Source of the DNA: an uncultured Bacteroidales bacterium
Lineage (GTDB): Bacteria; Bacteroidota; Bacteroidia; Bacteroidales; Bacteroidaceae
DNA: 64,000 bases
Direction: 5' to 3'
NCBI GenBank assembly: GCA_902786925.1
Contig: CADAEK010000018.1
Coordinates: 1 to 64,000 of the forward strand
Both the position numbers and the translations under genes were made by a program. Positions within the stretch are counted from its first letter, which is position 1. Each line of letters begins with the position of its first letter. Shown here in pieces: positions 6,467 through 15,333 of this stretch. The notes below the pieces were generated by a model, which was not told the DNA's origin, did no database searches, and saw only the letters and a program-made list of their open reading frames with translations.

Positions 6467-7714
6467 ATGAGTGTTGAACTGTTCATAGCAAGGCGCATAT
6501 ATGCGGAGAAGACGGGAGAAGGGGAGCGCTTCTCTCGTCCTGCCATTCGTATAGCGATGGTGGGTGTGGCGATAGGCGTGGCGGTGATGCTGGTGAGTCT
6601 GGCTGTGGTGCTGGGTTTCAAGCATGAGGTGAGTGAGAAGGTGATTGGTTTTGGCAGCCATATTCAGGTGGTGAGCCTTACACAAAACCAAAACTATGAG
6701 GTGTTGCCCGTCTTGACGAATGACACGTTGATTCGCAACGTGAAAAAGGTCGGGGGCATCAAGCACATTCAGCGTTTTGCCACCAGAATTGGCATCTTGA
6801 AGACGGAAGATGATTTCCGAGGAATGACTTTCAAGGGTGTGGGTGAAGACTATGACCTTGCATTTCTGAAAAGTTGCTTGAAGGAAGGACGCATGCCCAA
6901 GTTCTCTGCTCAAGAGTCTACCAACGAGATACTGCTCTCGCAGAAGGTGGCCAAGGACCTTGGCGTGAAAGTCAACGATAAGATTTTTGCTTATTTCATG
7001 GGGGAGGAGTCGATGCGTGCACGTCGTTTCAAGATTGCAGGCATCTTTGCTACCAACATGAATGACTATGATAAGAATTATGTCATCACAGACCTCAACA
7101 CGGTGCGGAAATTGAATGGATGGGATGATGAGATGTCTTCGGGACTGGAAGTGGCGGTGGATGACTTTGAACGAGTGGATGAATTGACGAAGAAGTTGCA
7201 GTTCATTCATCAAAAGAAGGACCGCTATGGGGTGACTTATGGTGTGTTCAGCATCAAGGATATAGCAGCACACACGTTTTCGTGGCTAGCTGTATTAGAT
7301 ATGAATGTGGTGATGATTCTGGTGCTGATGATTCTGGTGAGCGCCTTCACGGTGGTGAGTGGGCTGCTGATCATCATGTTGGAACGCATCAACATGATTG
7401 GCACACTGAAAGTGCTGGGTGCCACGAATGTGGCGGTTCGGCGCATCTTTATCCATTTCAGCATCATGCTGGTGGGCAAAGGACTCTTGTGGGGCAATGT
7501 GATAGGACTGCTGCTGTGCTGGATTCAACAGCAGTTTCATGTCTTGTCGCTCGATGCTTCGGTCTATTATATCGATGCGGTGCCCATTCAGTTCAACTGG
7601 TGGCTTATCGCTGGCATCAATGTGGCTACGTGGCTGATTGCTTCGCTCGTCATTTGGGGCAGTTCACATTTGATAAGCATTGGTAAGCCAGGACAGACCG
7701 TGAGGTGGGAGTAG
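6467..7714 (+). CDS. LolC/LolE-family ABC transporter permease (FtsX-like)
   Basis: About 415 residues with the LolC/E layout: an N-terminal SVELFIARRIY cytosolic segment, TM1 (about residues 30-50, AMVGVAIGVAVMLVSLAVVLGF), a large periplasmic MacB-like domain (about 55-275), then three TM helices (about 280-395) forming an FtsX domain. LolC/E release lipoproteins from the inner membrane for transport to the outer membrane together with LolD, which is not adjacent; Bacteroidota usually have a single LolC/E-like protein. ATG at 6467 is preferred over the GTG at 6464. The upstream region is filled with 7-bp repeats, so the leader would be repetitive. The FtsX/MacB assignment is firm, the Lol role is inferred. 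Confidence 0.8.
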   Translation: MSVELFIARRIYAEKTGEGERFSRPAIRIAMVGVAIGVAVMLVSLAVVLGFKHEVSEKVIGFGSHIQVVSLTQNQNYEVLPVLTNDTLIRNVKKVGGIKHIQRFATRIGILKTEDDFRGMTFKGVGEDYDLAFLKSCLKEGRMPKFSAQESTNEILLSQKVAKDLGVKVNDKIFAYFMGEESMRARRFKIAGIFATNMNDYDKNYVITDLNTVRKLNGWDDEMSSGLEVAVDDFERVDELTKKLQFIHQKKDRYGVTYGVFSIKDIAAHTFSWLAVLDMNVVMILVLMILVSAFTVVSGLLIIMLERINMIGTLKVLGATNVAVRRIFIHFSIMLVGKGLLWGNVIGLLLCWIQQQFHVLSLDASVYYIDAVPIQFNWWLIAGINVATWLIASLVIWGSSHLISIGKPGQTVRWE

Positions 7715-7726
7715 TGATGAGTGAAG

Positions 7727-7798
7727 TCTAATGTCAAATGTCAAAAGTCTAATGTCTGGGGTCTAAGGTCTAAGGTCTAAGGGCTGAGGTCTAAAGTA
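7727..7798. repeat. 7-bp tandem array
   Basis: About ten units (AAGTCTA, ATGTCAA, ATGTCTG, GGGTCTA, AGGTCTA, AGGGCTG) between the permease gene and the four-helix-bundle relic. Confidence 0.88.
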
Positions 7799-7807
7799 AA
7801 GTACGTT

Positions 7808-8037
7808 ATGGATAGAGGTTTTGAAAATCTAAGAGTTTGGCAACAGTCTCGAATCTTTGTAAATAGTATCTATGATATTATGGAAGAGATAAAGGACTAC
7901 GGGAAGTCCGCTCTATGCTTTACCTTTGTTTAGACCGTAATATAATAGACCAAGATACATTTGAAAAATTAAAATCAGAATCAATATTAATATCTAATCA
8001 TATTTATCGTTTAATAGAATCACTTAAGAAACATTAG
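7808..8037 (+). pseudogene. Four-helix-bundle protein (23S rRNA intervening-sequence / TIGR02436 type), internally deleted
   Basis: From ATG 7808 the frame reads MDRGFENLRVWQQSRIFVN and on to about EEIKDYG, the typical N-terminus of these small proteins, then stops. In another frame, from 7909, the expected C-terminus follows: RSMLYLCLDRNIIDQDTF to LISNHIYRLIESLKKH and stop TAG 8035-8037. The middle (two helices, probably 40-50 residues) is missing and the join is out of frame, so the gene is dead. It is flanked on both sides by 7-bp arrays. Confidence 0.82.
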
Positions 8038-8135
8038 TCATTTGACATCTGACATCTGACATTTGACATTTGACATTTGACATTTGACATCTGACATTTG
8101 ACAGTTGACAGGTGAGAGTTGAGAATTAGTTTTGA
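8038..8135. repeat. 7-bp tandem array between relic and valS
   Basis: Eleven or more units of ATTTGAC/ATCTGAC passing in register into AGTTGAC, AGGTGAG and AGTTGAG. It starts directly at the stop of the relic gene and ends about 20 bp before the valS start. Confidence 0.9.
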
Positions 8136-8154
8136 AGATAATAATTTATAAGAT

Positions 8155-10950
8155 ATGGAATTAGCTAAGAATTACAACCCTTCGGAAGTGGAGGGAAAGT
8201 GGTATCAGTATTGGATTGACCACAAACTCTTTGCCAGTAAACCCGATGGACGTGAATCCTACACGATTGTGATTCCACCTCCAAATGTGACGGGTGTGCT
8301 GCACATGGGACATATGCTGAACAACACCATTCAGGACATCCTGATTCGTAAGGCGCGTCTGGATGGCAAGAATGCTTGTTGGGTGCCAGGTACAGACCAC
8401 GCTTCTATTGCAACAGAAGCGAAGGTGGTGAACCGCCTTGCAGAACAGGGCATCAAGAAGCGTGACCTCACTCGTGAGGAGTTCTTGAAACATGCCTGGG
8501 ACTGGACTGACGAGCACGGCGGCATCATCTTGAAGCAGTTGCGCCGTCTGGGTGCATCGTGCGACTGGGACAGAACGGCCTTCACAATGGATGAGAAGCG
8601 CAGCGAGAGCGTGCTCAAAGTCTTTGTGGACCTCTACAAGAAGGGACTCATCTATCGTGGCCTCCGCATGGTGAACTGGGACCCCAAGGCACAGACCGTG
8701 CTTTCTACCGAGGAGGTGATTTATCGTGATGAGAAGAGCCATCTGTATCATCTGAAGTACTACGTAGCAGACCCCGAGAACCTCACTTCTGTGGGTGGCA
8801 AGGTGTCTATCGAAGAACTGGAGAAGGAAGGCAACGTGATTCATAAGGATGCCAAAGGCTACTACGCTGTGGTGGCTACGACACGTCCTGAGACCATCAT
8901 GGGCGACACTGCCATGTGTGTCAATCCTAAAGACCCCAAGAACCAGTGGCTGCGTGGTCACAAGGTGATCGTGCCGTTGGTGAACCGTGTCATTCCTGTC
9001 ATTGAGGACCGCTATGTGGATATCGAGTTCGGAACGGGCTGTTTGAAAGTCACTCCTGCCCACGATGTGAACGACTATGCATTGGGCAAGACGCACAATC
9101 TGGAGACTATCGACATCTTCAATCCTGATGGCACCATTGCTGAGGCTGCAGGGCTCTATGTAGGCCAAGACCGCATGGAGGTGCGCAAGCAGATTGCTAT
9201 TGACCTTCAGGCAGCAGGCTTGCTGGAGAAGATAGAGGACTATGAGAACAAGGTGGGCTATTCAGAACGCAATCAGGATACCGCTGTGGAGCCTCGTTTG
9301 TGCAAGCAGTGGTTCCTCTCGATGAAGCACTTTGCTGACATCGCATTGCCACCCGTGCTGGAGGGTAAGATTAAGTTCTATCCTACAAAATATGTGACCA
9401 CATACCGCAACTGGTTGGAGAACATTCAGGACTGGTGCATCAGTCGTCAGTTGTGGTGGGGACATCGCATCCCTGCATACTTTGTTAACGAAAACGAAAA
9501 CCAAAACGAAAACCAAAACGAAAACCAAAACGAAAACGAAAACCAAAACGATGAGGAGAAGTTCGTTGTTGCCCTGACACCAGAGGAGGCTTTGAAGAAG
9601 GCACAGGAGAAATATGGCAAGGACATAACGATGGATATGCTGCATCGTGATGAGGACGCGCTTGACACTTGGTTCTCGTCATGGTTGTGGCCTATCTCTC
9701 TCTTTGACGGCATCAACAATCCGGGCAACGAGGAAATCAAGTATTATTATCCCACCAGCGACCTGGTGACAGGTCCCGATATCATCTTCTTCTGGGTGGC
9801 CCGCATGATTATGGCAGGCGAGGAATACCTGAAGGATGTACCTTTCCGCAACGTCTATTTCACGGGCATTGTGCGCGACAAGCTGGGCCGCAAGATGTCG
9901 AAGTCGCTCGGCAACTCACCCGACCCACTGGGCCTTATCGACAAGTATGGTGCAGATGGTGTGCGCATGGGCATGCTGCTCTCTGCTCCTGCAGGAAACG
10001 ATATCCTCTTCGACGAGCAGTTGTGCCAGCAGGGTGCTGCCTTCTGCAATAAGATTTGGAATGCCTTCCGATTGGTGCAGGGTTGGGAAGTGTCTGACTC
10101 GCTTGCGCAGCCAGAAGAGAACAAGAAGACCATTGCCTGGATGGCAGCTACCATCAAGACGGCACTTGTCGAAATCAATGACCTCTATTCGAAGTATCGC
10201 TTGAACGAGGCGCTGATGGCCGTGTTCAAACTCTTCACCGACGAGTTCTCTGGCTGGTATCTGGAGATGATTAAGCCTGCATATCAGGCTCCTATCGATG
10301 CGGAGACCTTCAAGGCTACGCTCAATTTCTTTGAGCAGCTGATGAAGATTATCCATCCTTTCATGCCATTCATCACCGAGGAGCTGTATCAGCACATCGC
10401 AGAGCGCAAGGAAGGCGAGAGCATCATGGTGGACCCACTCATTCTTGATGCGCCCAACGAGGCAGATGCTCGTCTCATCTCCCAGTATGAGGAAGCCAAG
10501 CAAGTTATCTCAGGTGTGCGTGCTGTGCGTCAAAGCAAGAACATCTCTCCACGTGAGCCTCTGACGCTCGAAGTGGTTGAGGCTGCTGATGCAGACCAGA
10601 ACGTGACGAAGTGCCCAGCTCTTGGTGCTATCATCAAGAAGATGGCATCGCTGGCAGATATTCTCTATGTGCAGAGCAAGAGTGACGGCACATCAGCCTT
10701 CATGCTTGGCACCACAGAGTATGCTGTGCAGCTTGGCAATCTGATTGACACCGAGGCTGAAATCCAGAAGATGGAGGCAGAGCTGAAACACTTGCAAGGC
10801 TTCTTGGTGGGTGTGCAGAAGAAGCTCAGCAACGAGCGCTTTGTGGCTAATGCCCCTGCACAGGTGGTAGAACTGGAGCGTAAGAAGCAGAGCGACGCTG
10901 AGACCAAGATTGCAGCTTTGACTGAAAGTATTGCTAAATTGAAGAAATAA
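8155..10950 (+). CDS. valS: Valyl-tRNA synthetase
   Basis: A 931-residue class Ia synthetase that charges tRNA-Val with valine. The HIGH motif appears as HMGH in [16 protein letters not shown] (about 42-57), the CP1 editing domain follows ([13 protein letters not shown]), the KMSKS loop as [10 protein letters not shown], then the anticodon-binding helical domain and a C-terminal coiled coil ([17 protein letters not shown] onward). Between YFVN and EEKF the protein carries an insert of about 20 Asn/Glu/Gln residues encoded by a tandem repeat of AACGAAAACCAA (9487-9550), within the catalytic domain where many relatives have a short loop. The frame is kept. A strong terminator follows at 10991-11026. 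The spacer upstream is a 7-bp array and no clear promoter was seen. Confidence 0.95.
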   Translation: MELAKNYNPSEVEGKWYQYWIDHKLFASKPDGRESYTIVIPPPNVTGVLHMGHMLNNTIQDILIRKARLDGKNACWVPGTDHASIATEAKVVNRLAEQGIKKRDLTREEFLKHAWDWTDEHGGIILKQLRRLGASCDWDRTAFTMDEKRSESVLKVFVDLYKKGLIYRGLRMVNWDPKAQTVLSTEEVIYRDEKSHLYHLKYYVADPENLTSVGGKVSIEELEKEGNVIHKDAKGYYAVVATTRPETIMGDTAMCVNPKDPKNQWLRGHKVIVPLVNRVIPVIEDRYVDIEFGTGCLKVTPAHDVNDYALGKTHNLETIDIFNPDGTIAEAAGLYVGQDRMEVRKQIAIDLQAAGLLEKIEDYENKVGYSERNQDTAVEPRLCKQWFLSMKHFADIALPPVLEGKIKFYPTKYVTTYRNWLENIQDWCISRQLWWGHRIPAYFVNENENQNENQNENQNENENQNDEEKFVVALTPEEALKKAQEKYGKDITMDMLHRDEDALDTWFSSWLWPISLFDGINNPGNEEIKYYYPTSDLVTGPDIIFFWVARMIMAGEEYLKDVPFRNVYFTGIVRDKLGRKMSKSLGNSPDPLGLIDKYGADGVRMGMLLSAPAGNDILFDEQLCQQGAAFCNKIWNAFRLVQGWEVSDSLAQPEENKKTIAWMAATIKTALVEINDLYSKYRLNEALMAVFKLFTDEFSGWYLEMIKPAYQAPIDAETFKATLNFFEQLMKIIHPFMPFITEELYQHIAERKEGESIMVDPLILDAPNEADARLISQYEEAKQVISGVRAVRQSKNISPREPLTLEVVEAADADQNVTKCPALGAIIKKMASLADILYVQSKSDGTSAFMLGTTEYAVQLGNLIDTEAEIQKMEAELKHLQGFLVGVQKKLSNERFVANAPAQVVELERKKQSDAETKIAALTESIAKLKK
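9487..9550 (+). repeat. In-frame tandem repeat inside valS (12-bp period, Asn-Glu-Asn-Gln)
   Basis: AACGAAAACCAA repeated about five times with one variant unit, coding a polar NENQ run. All lengths are multiples of 6 and keep the reading frame. Simple repeats like this change copy number by slippage. Confidence 0.92.
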
Positions 10951-10990
10951 AAGATAGGCGGATTTATTCTGTATATCAATAGATTATAAA

Positions 10991-11026
10991 AAAGGACCTC
11001 TCCGACGATGGAGAGGTCCTTTTTTG
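10991..11026 (+). terminator. Rho-independent terminator of valS
   Basis: AAGGACCTCTC / GAGAGGTCCTT stem with an 8-nt loop and a T run, 40 bp after the stop codon. Confidence 0.9.
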
Positions 11027-11032
11027 TTTTCT

Positions 11033-11094
11033 CATTTCTCATTCCTCATTCCTCATTCCTCATTCCTCATTCCTAATTCCTCATTCCTCAAGTC
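11033..11094. repeat. 7-bp array (ATTCCTC type) overlapping the 3' end of the GIN lipoprotein gene
   Basis: About eight ATTCCTC/ATTCCTA units on the plus strand (AATGAGG/AATTAGG on the minus strand). On the minus strand they encode the last 11 residues ([11 protein letters not shown]) and the TGA stop of the neighbouring gene. Confidence 0.9.
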
Positions 11095-11814
11095 CAATTT
11101 CAAGTGTGGATCGTCCGGGTGTTGAATTTGTGAGAGTCGCACACGTCCTGTGAAATGCAAGCGGCCTGTGCCCACGTTGAAGATGGAGAGGCGATTGACA
11201 TCAAGGTCTGCGTCGATGTTGGCAGGACTATGTGAATAGATAGAGGCATCCTCTGCCTTCAGGTGCTGGATGCGGATAGGTCCTTTGTCGCCCGATTCCA
11301 GTTTGAAGGTGGTGCATTGCACATCTCCCAGTTTCAGGGTGCCAGAACCGAACACGCCAATCTGTGCATTCTCCGTCTCCCATGTGCCCTTGCTGGTGAA
11401 GCCTCCGTTGCCACAGATGCTCACACACTGCAAGTCGGGGCATGAGACGTACATCTTGATGTTGCTCTTGCTGCCGTAGAGATTGATGTCGGGGTTGTTG
11501 TCTGTGTAGATATTCGTGGTGAGCAGGTTGCTCTCGAACGTGGTGTTGAGGTAGCCAAGCATGGCGCTGTCGCCCTCCACATCGATGTTGAAGTCGCCTT
11601 GCGTGTAGATGATGTCAATGCTGCCCAGGTTGGTGATGTGGGTGAAAGTGCTGGGGATAGCAATGTGCTGGCGCACAATGTTCCGCTTGGGCTGCTTCGC
11701 CTCTGCAGGGGCAGATTCCTTGCCTGAAGGGCTCTTCTCTGGTGTTGCAGGGCGGCAGGAGCCTAGTAGGGCACAAGCGCCGCAGACGATGTAAGTGAGG
11801 TATTTCCTGTTCAT
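11053..11814 (-). CDS. Lipoprotein with GIN (DUF2807, auto-transporter adhesin head) domain
   Basis: A 253-residue protein with a lipoprotein signal (LLGSC, lipidated Cys20), a charged linker (KSPSGKESAPAEAKQPK), and a beta-helical DUF2807 domain from about residue 55 (IYTQGDFNIDVEGDSAM to GTGRLHFTGRV). Such proteins sit in the envelope of Bacteroidota; their function is not established. The last 11 residues are translated 7-bp repeats, so the natural C-terminus was probably around HLKLDL. A -7 element on the minus strand (TAACTTTG, 11852-11859) lies 38 bp upstream of the start. Confidence 0.8.
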   Translation of the reverse strand: MNRKYLTYIVCGACALLGSCRPATPEKSPSGKESAPAEAKQPKRNIVRQHIAIPSTFTHITNLGSIDIIYTQGDFNIDVEGDSAMLGYLNTTFESNLLTTNIYTDNNPDINLYGSKSNIKMYVSCPDLQCVSICGNGGFTSKGTWETENAQIGVFGSGTLKLGDVQCTTFKLESGDKGPIRIQHLKAEDASIYSHSPANIDADLDVNRLSIFNVGTGRLHFTGRVRLSQIQHPDDPHLKLDLRNEELGMRNEE

Positions 11815-11851
11815 GATGAATGCTTCTGTTTATAGTTTTTCTATTGTGAGG

Positions 11852-11859
11852 CAAAGTTA
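11852..11859 (-). promoter_or_regulatory. -7 element for GIN lipoprotein gene
   Basis: TAACTTTG on the minus strand fits TAnnTTTG. Confidence 0.5.
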
Positions 11860-12012
11860 GCAAAAAAGCGGGAAATCCCGAAACAATTATCAACAATTAA
11901 CCTATTCTTTTCGCCATCCCGTTGCAGGGCTTTGGCAGATGTTGCGCACCAGCGCACCAGCCCAATTATCAATTGTCAATTGTCAACTGTCAACTATCAA
12001 CTGTTTCCATTC

Positions 12013-12060
12013 CCACCGTCCTTCTCCTCTCCCCTTAGGGGGAGGCGGGGAGGAGGCCTC
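12013..12060. repeat. REP-like G/C-rich hairpin
   Basis: CTCTCCCC-TTAG-GGGGAG followed by GCGGGGAGGAGGCCTCC. Same style as the borders of the DUF559 segment at 546-580 and 944-963. Confidence 0.7.
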
Positions 12061-12107
12061 CCTGAAAAAAATCCCTTCAATAATTAGTATATGCAAGACT
12101 ATTTTCG

Positions 12108-12115
12108 TATCTTTG
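12108..12115 (+). promoter_or_regulatory. -7 element TATCTTTG for FKBP-aroC-ssb operon
   Basis: Consensus TAnnTTTG, 38 bp before the ATG at 12146. Confidence 0.65.
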
Positions 12116-12145
12116 CAACACATATTAATCAATCAATCAAAGAGA

Positions 12146-12721
12146 ATGGATATAGATAACAAATACATCACCGTGGCTTATCAGCTTTACACGGTGGAAG
12201 ATGGTGAAGAAGACCCAGAGGCTGCCGAGGTGGCCAGTGAACAGCACCCTTTCCAGTTCATCAGCAAGTTGGGCGTGGTGTTGCCAGCCTTTGAAGCAGC
12301 TGTTGTAGGCCTTGCGAAGGGAGAGGAGTTCAACTTCACTATTCCTTGCAAAGACGCTTATGGCGAGTTCAACGACGAACTGATGTTCGATGTGCCTATC
12401 TCTGTCTTCCAGCAGGATGGCAAACTGGACACGAACTTCATCTACGAGGGCGCTATCGTGCCTATGCAGGGTGAGGATGGCAATCGCTTCAATGCTGCCA
12501 TCATCGAGATTAAGAAAGAGGCTGTGACTATCGACCTGAATCATCCACGTGCCGGCATGGACCTCCATTTCGTGGGACGTGTGATGGAGAATCGTCCTGC
12601 CAGCAATCAGGAGATTTCCGACTTGCTCAACGCAATGAGCGGTGGCTGCGGAGGTTGCGGCGGCGGATGTGGCGAAGGCGGCTGCGGCGATTGCGGTGGT
12701 GGCTGCGGAGGTTGCCAATAA
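12146..12721 (+). CDS. slyD: SlyD-like FKBP-type peptidyl-prolyl cis-trans isomerase with Cys/Gly-rich tail
   Basis: A 191-residue protein with the SlyD layout: an FKBP half-domain (YITVAYQLY ... FISKLGVVLPAFEAAVVGLAKGEEF), the inserted IF chaperone flap (about 75-130), then the C-terminal FKBP strand (NHPRAGMDLHFVGRV, NHPLAG-like). The last 26 residues are almost only Gly and Cys, with seven Cys in CG/CGG spacing. In E. coli SlyD the corresponding tail is His/Cys-rich and binds nickel; here a thiol-based metal tail is inferred. The start at 12146 follows a consensus promoter. It is the first gene of an operon with aroC (36-bp gap) and ssb. Confidence 0.85.
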   Translation: MDIDNKYITVAYQLYTVEDGEEDPEAAEVASEQHPFQFISKLGVVLPAFEAAVVGLAKGEEFNFTIPCKDAYGEFNDELMFDVPISVFQQDGKLDTNFIYEGAIVPMQGEDGNRFNAAIIEIKKEAVTIDLNHPRAGMDLHFVGRVMENRPASNQEISDLLNAMSGGCGGCGGGCGEGGCGDCGGGCGGCQ

Positions 12722-12757
12722 AAAACGAAGACAAAAGAGATACAATAGACGTTTCCG

Positions 12758-13834
12758 ATGAGAAATACTTTTGGCCATATTTTCACGCTGACCACGTTTG
12801 GCGAAAGTCACGGCGCTGCCATTGGCGGTGTGGTGGACGGTATGCCTGCCGGCATCGACATTGACTTGGCGTTTATCCAGTCGGAACTGGACCGTCGCCG
12901 TCCTGGACAGAGCCGCATCACCACAGGACGTCAAGAAGGCGACGTGGTGGAACTCCTCTCAGGGGTGTTTGAAGGCAAGAGCACGGGTTGTCCGATTGGC
13001 TTTGTGGTGCGCAACACCAACCAGCATTCGAGCGACTATGAGAATGTGCGCAACGTGTACCGTCCTTCGCATGCTGACTACACCTATTCGCAGAAATACG
13101 GATTGCGTGACCATCGCGGAGGAGGACGCTCTTCTGCCCGTGAGACCATCTCCCGTTGTGTGGGTGGCGCTTTGGCAAAACTGGCGCTCCGTCAGTTGGG
13201 CATTGAAGTGGTGGCCTATACTTCTCAAGTGGGCTCTATCGGTCTGCAGCGCGACTATCATCTGTATGACCTATCGCAGATAGAAACCAATGCGGTGCGC
13301 TGTCCTGATGCGGCTGTGGCGAAGCAGATGGAGCAGTTGATTCTGGAGGTGAAAGAGGAAGGCGACACGATTGGCGGCATCATCACGGGTGTGGTGAAGG
13401 GTTGTCCAGTAGGACTCGGAGAACCTGCGTTCTCCAAACTTCATGCCGACCTCGGTGCTGCTATGCTGGGTATCAATGCCGTGAAGGGTTTTGAATATGG
13501 CGAAGGCTTTGACGGAGTGGGGCAGAGAGGCTCGGAACAGAATGACATCTTCTATAATGACGGTGGGCGCATCAATACGCGCACCAATCATTCTGGGGGT
13601 ATTCAAGGAGGCATCTCCAACGGGCAGGACATCGTGTTCCGCGTGTTGTTCAAGCCAGTGGCCACGCAGTTGCGCCCTCAACCCACAGTGAACAAAGATG
13701 GCGAAGAGACTATCCTCGAAGTGAAGGGCCGTCATGACCCCTGCGTGTTGCCTCGTGCTGTTCCGGTAGTGGAGGCAATGGCTGCTATGACCATCTTAGA
13801 CCATTATTTATTGAATCAAACGGTAAGACTATGA
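12758..13834 (+). CDS. aroC: Chorismate synthase
   Basis: A 358-residue flavin-dependent enzyme turning EPSP into chorismate, the last step of the shikimate pathway. Signatures: [19 protein letters not shown] at the N-terminus, [16 protein letters not shown] and [16 protein letters not shown] in the middle (FMN/EPSP binding), and the C-terminal [18 protein letters not shown]. Length is normal. It overlaps ssb by 4 bp (ATGA), so the two are translationally coupled. Confidence 0.95.
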   Translation: MRNTFGHIFTLTTFGESHGAAIGGVVDGMPAGIDIDLAFIQSELDRRRPGQSRITTGRQEGDVVELLSGVFEGKSTGCPIGFVVRNTNQHSSDYENVRNVYRPSHADYTYSQKYGLRDHRGGGRSSARETISRCVGGALAKLALRQLGIEVVAYTSQVGSIGLQRDYHLYDLSQIETNAVRCPDAAVAKQMEQLILEVKEEGDTIGGIITGVVKGCPVGLGEPAFSKLHADLGAAMLGINAVKGFEYGEGFDGVGQRGSEQNDIFYNDGGRINTRTNHSGGIQGGISNGQDIVFRVLFKPVATQLRPQPTVNKDGEETILEVKGRHDPCVLPRAVPVVEAMAAMTILDHYLLNQTVRL

Positions 13835-14256
13835 ATAAAGTAATGCTGATTGGCCATGTGGGCGCAGACCCACAGGTGAAATATTTGGACCAAGGCGTGT
13901 GTGTGGCGCAAGTTCGATTGGCTACCACCGAGCGCGGCTACACGTTGCAGAACGGCACACAAGTGCCAGAGCGCACAGAGTGGCACAACTGCATCTTCTG
14001 GCGCAAGCAGGCAGAAGTGGTAGAGAAGTATGTGCACAAGGGTGACCGCCTGTATGTGGAGGGCAAAATTCAGTCTCGCGACTGGACAGACCGGCAGGGC
14101 ATTTCTCGCAAGGCCATCGACATCGTGGTGGACAATATGGAGATGCTGAGCGCCAAGTCTGCAGAGCCTGCTGCACAACCCGCTCCACAGCCCGTACAGC
14201 CTACTGCTCCTGCAGCTACGAAGCCAGAGGAGAATGGCGGGGAGTATCCTTTTTGA
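13831..14256 (+). CDS. ssb: Single-stranded DNA-binding protein
   Basis: A 141-residue SSB. An OB fold covers about 1-108 ([20 protein letters not shown] ... [35 protein letters not shown]), followed by a Pro/Ala/Gln linker and the tip EYPF, a variant of the acidic DDIPF partner-binding peptide. It is unusual to find it coupled to aroC. The stop TGA lies in phase with the 7-bp array that follows immediately. Confidence 0.92.
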   Translation: MNKVMLIGHVGADPQVKYLDQGVCVAQVRLATTERGYTLQNGTQVPERTEWHNCIFWRKQAEVVEKYVHKGDRLYVEGKIQSRDWTDRQGISRKAIDIVVDNMEMLSAKSAEPAAQPAPQPVQPTAPAATKPEENGGEYPF

Positions 14257-14512
14257 GGTCTGAAGGCTGAGGGCTAAGGGCTGAGGGCTGAGGGCTGAAG
14301 TATGAAGGCTGAGGTCTAATGTCAAATGTCTAAGGTCTAATGTCAAAAGTCTAAGGTCTAAAGTCTAAAGTCTAAAGTCTGAGGGCTGATGTCTGAGGTT
14401 TGAAGGCTGAGGGCTGAAGACCTTCAATTTTCAACTATCAACTATCAACTGTCAACTGTCAACTGTCAACTGTCAATTGTCAACTGTCAACTATCAACTA
14501 TCAACTATCAAA
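14257..14512. repeat. Long mixed 7-bp tandem array between ssb and kdsA
   Basis: About 23 units in one register directly after the ssb stop (GGTCTGA, AGGCTGA, GGGCTGA, TGTCAAA, TGTCTAA, AGTCTAA), a short break at about 14418, then about 13 units of the ATCAACT/GTCAACT type reaching up to the kdsA start. It fills the whole 258-bp gap; no promoter is visible. Confidence 0.92.
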
Positions 14513-14514
14513 GT

Positions 14515-15273
14515 ATGTTTCCAACAATTATTGCAGGACCTTGTGTGATTGAGTCAATGGAATGTCTCGAAACGGTGGCACAGGAATTGGTGCGACTGAA
14601 CGAGAAGTATGGTCTTGATATCATTTTCAAATCGTCGTTCGACAAGGCGAACCGCACGAGCATCCACTCCTATCGTGGCCCTGGATTGGAAAAGGGAATG
14701 CAGATGCTTGCAGACATCAAGGAGAAGTATGGACTGCGCATCTTGACCGATATTCATGAGAGCTATCAGGCTCAACCTGCTGGCGAAGTGGCCGATGTGC
14801 TGCAGATTCCTGCTTTCTTGTGCCGACAGACGGACTTGCTGGTGGCAGCTGCTCGCACGGGCCGCATTGTCAACATCAAGAAGGCACAGTTCCTTTCTGG
14901 ACTGGATATGGAGTTTCCGGTGCAGAAGGTGCGCGAAAGCGGTAATGACAATGTGTGGCTGACGGAGCGTGGCAATATCTACGGCTACAACAACTTGGCG
15001 GTGGATTTCCGCAACATTGCTGATATGCATCATTTTACGGATACCGTCATCATGGATTGTACCCACTCGGTGCAGCGTCCTGGTGCTGCAGGAGGTAAGA
15101 CGGGAGGCAACCGTGAGTTTGTGCCAGCAATGGCATTGGCCGCCAAGGCGTTTGGCGCTAACGGCTACTTCTTCGAGGTGCATCCCGACCCAGATAATGC
15201 GCTTTCAGATGGTCCCAATATGTTGTACCTCACCGATTTGGATCGTGTGGTGGCAAGCTTGATAGACGAATGA
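14515..15273 (+). CDS. kdsA: 3-deoxy-8-phosphooctulonate synthase (Kdo-8-P synthase)
   Basis: A 252-residue TIM-barrel aldolase that joins phosphoenolpyruvate and arabinose-5-phosphate to give Kdo-8-phosphate for the LPS core. Motifs: IAGPCVIES at the start, KSSFDKANRTSIHSYRGPGLE, LTDIHE, the metal-site/loop region IPAFLCRQTDLL, DCTHSVQRPG and FFEVHPDPDNALSDGPNM. The chain begins almost at the first barrel strand, a little shorter at the N-terminus than the E. coli enzyme. A 7-bp array touches the start codon and is open in this frame, so the true start is somewhat uncertain. The next gene is kdsD. Confidence 0.92.
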   Translation: MFPTIIAGPCVIESMECLETVAQELVRLNEKYGLDIIFKSSFDKANRTSIHSYRGPGLEKGMQMLADIKEKYGLRILTDIHESYQAQPAGEVADVLQIPAFLCRQTDLLVAAARTGRIVNIKKAQFLSGLDMEFPVQKVRESGNDNVWLTERGNIYGYNNLAVDFRNIADMHHFTDTVIMDCTHSVQRPGAAGGKTGGNREFVPAMALAAKAFGANGYFFEVHPDPDNALSDGPNMLYLTDLDRVVASLIDE

Positions 15274-15333
15274 AACGAACACTTACGTCCTATTTGATAA
15301 ACAAAACGACTAATTAGCTAATAACCTGTATTT

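Larger units (their letters stand above)
11815..12145. other. Intergenic region (331 bp) with array, hairpin and two divergent promoters
   Basis: Holds the minus-strand promoter of the GIN lipoprotein, a 7-bp array (11963-12003, ATCAATT/GTCAACT units), a G/C-rich REP-like hairpin (about 12013-12060) and the FKBP promoter (12108-12115). An upstream in-frame extension of the FKBP gene from 11939 only translates repeats. Confidence 0.75.

Noticed and set aside
11939-12145. Upstream extension of the FKBP gene
   Set aside because: The extension crosses a 7-bp array, a REP-like hairpin and the consensus promoter at 12108; the ATG at 12146 matches the family start.
14257-14512. CRISPR array
   Set aside because: The repeat unit is 7 bp with no spacers of 25-40 bp and no cas genes in the window.
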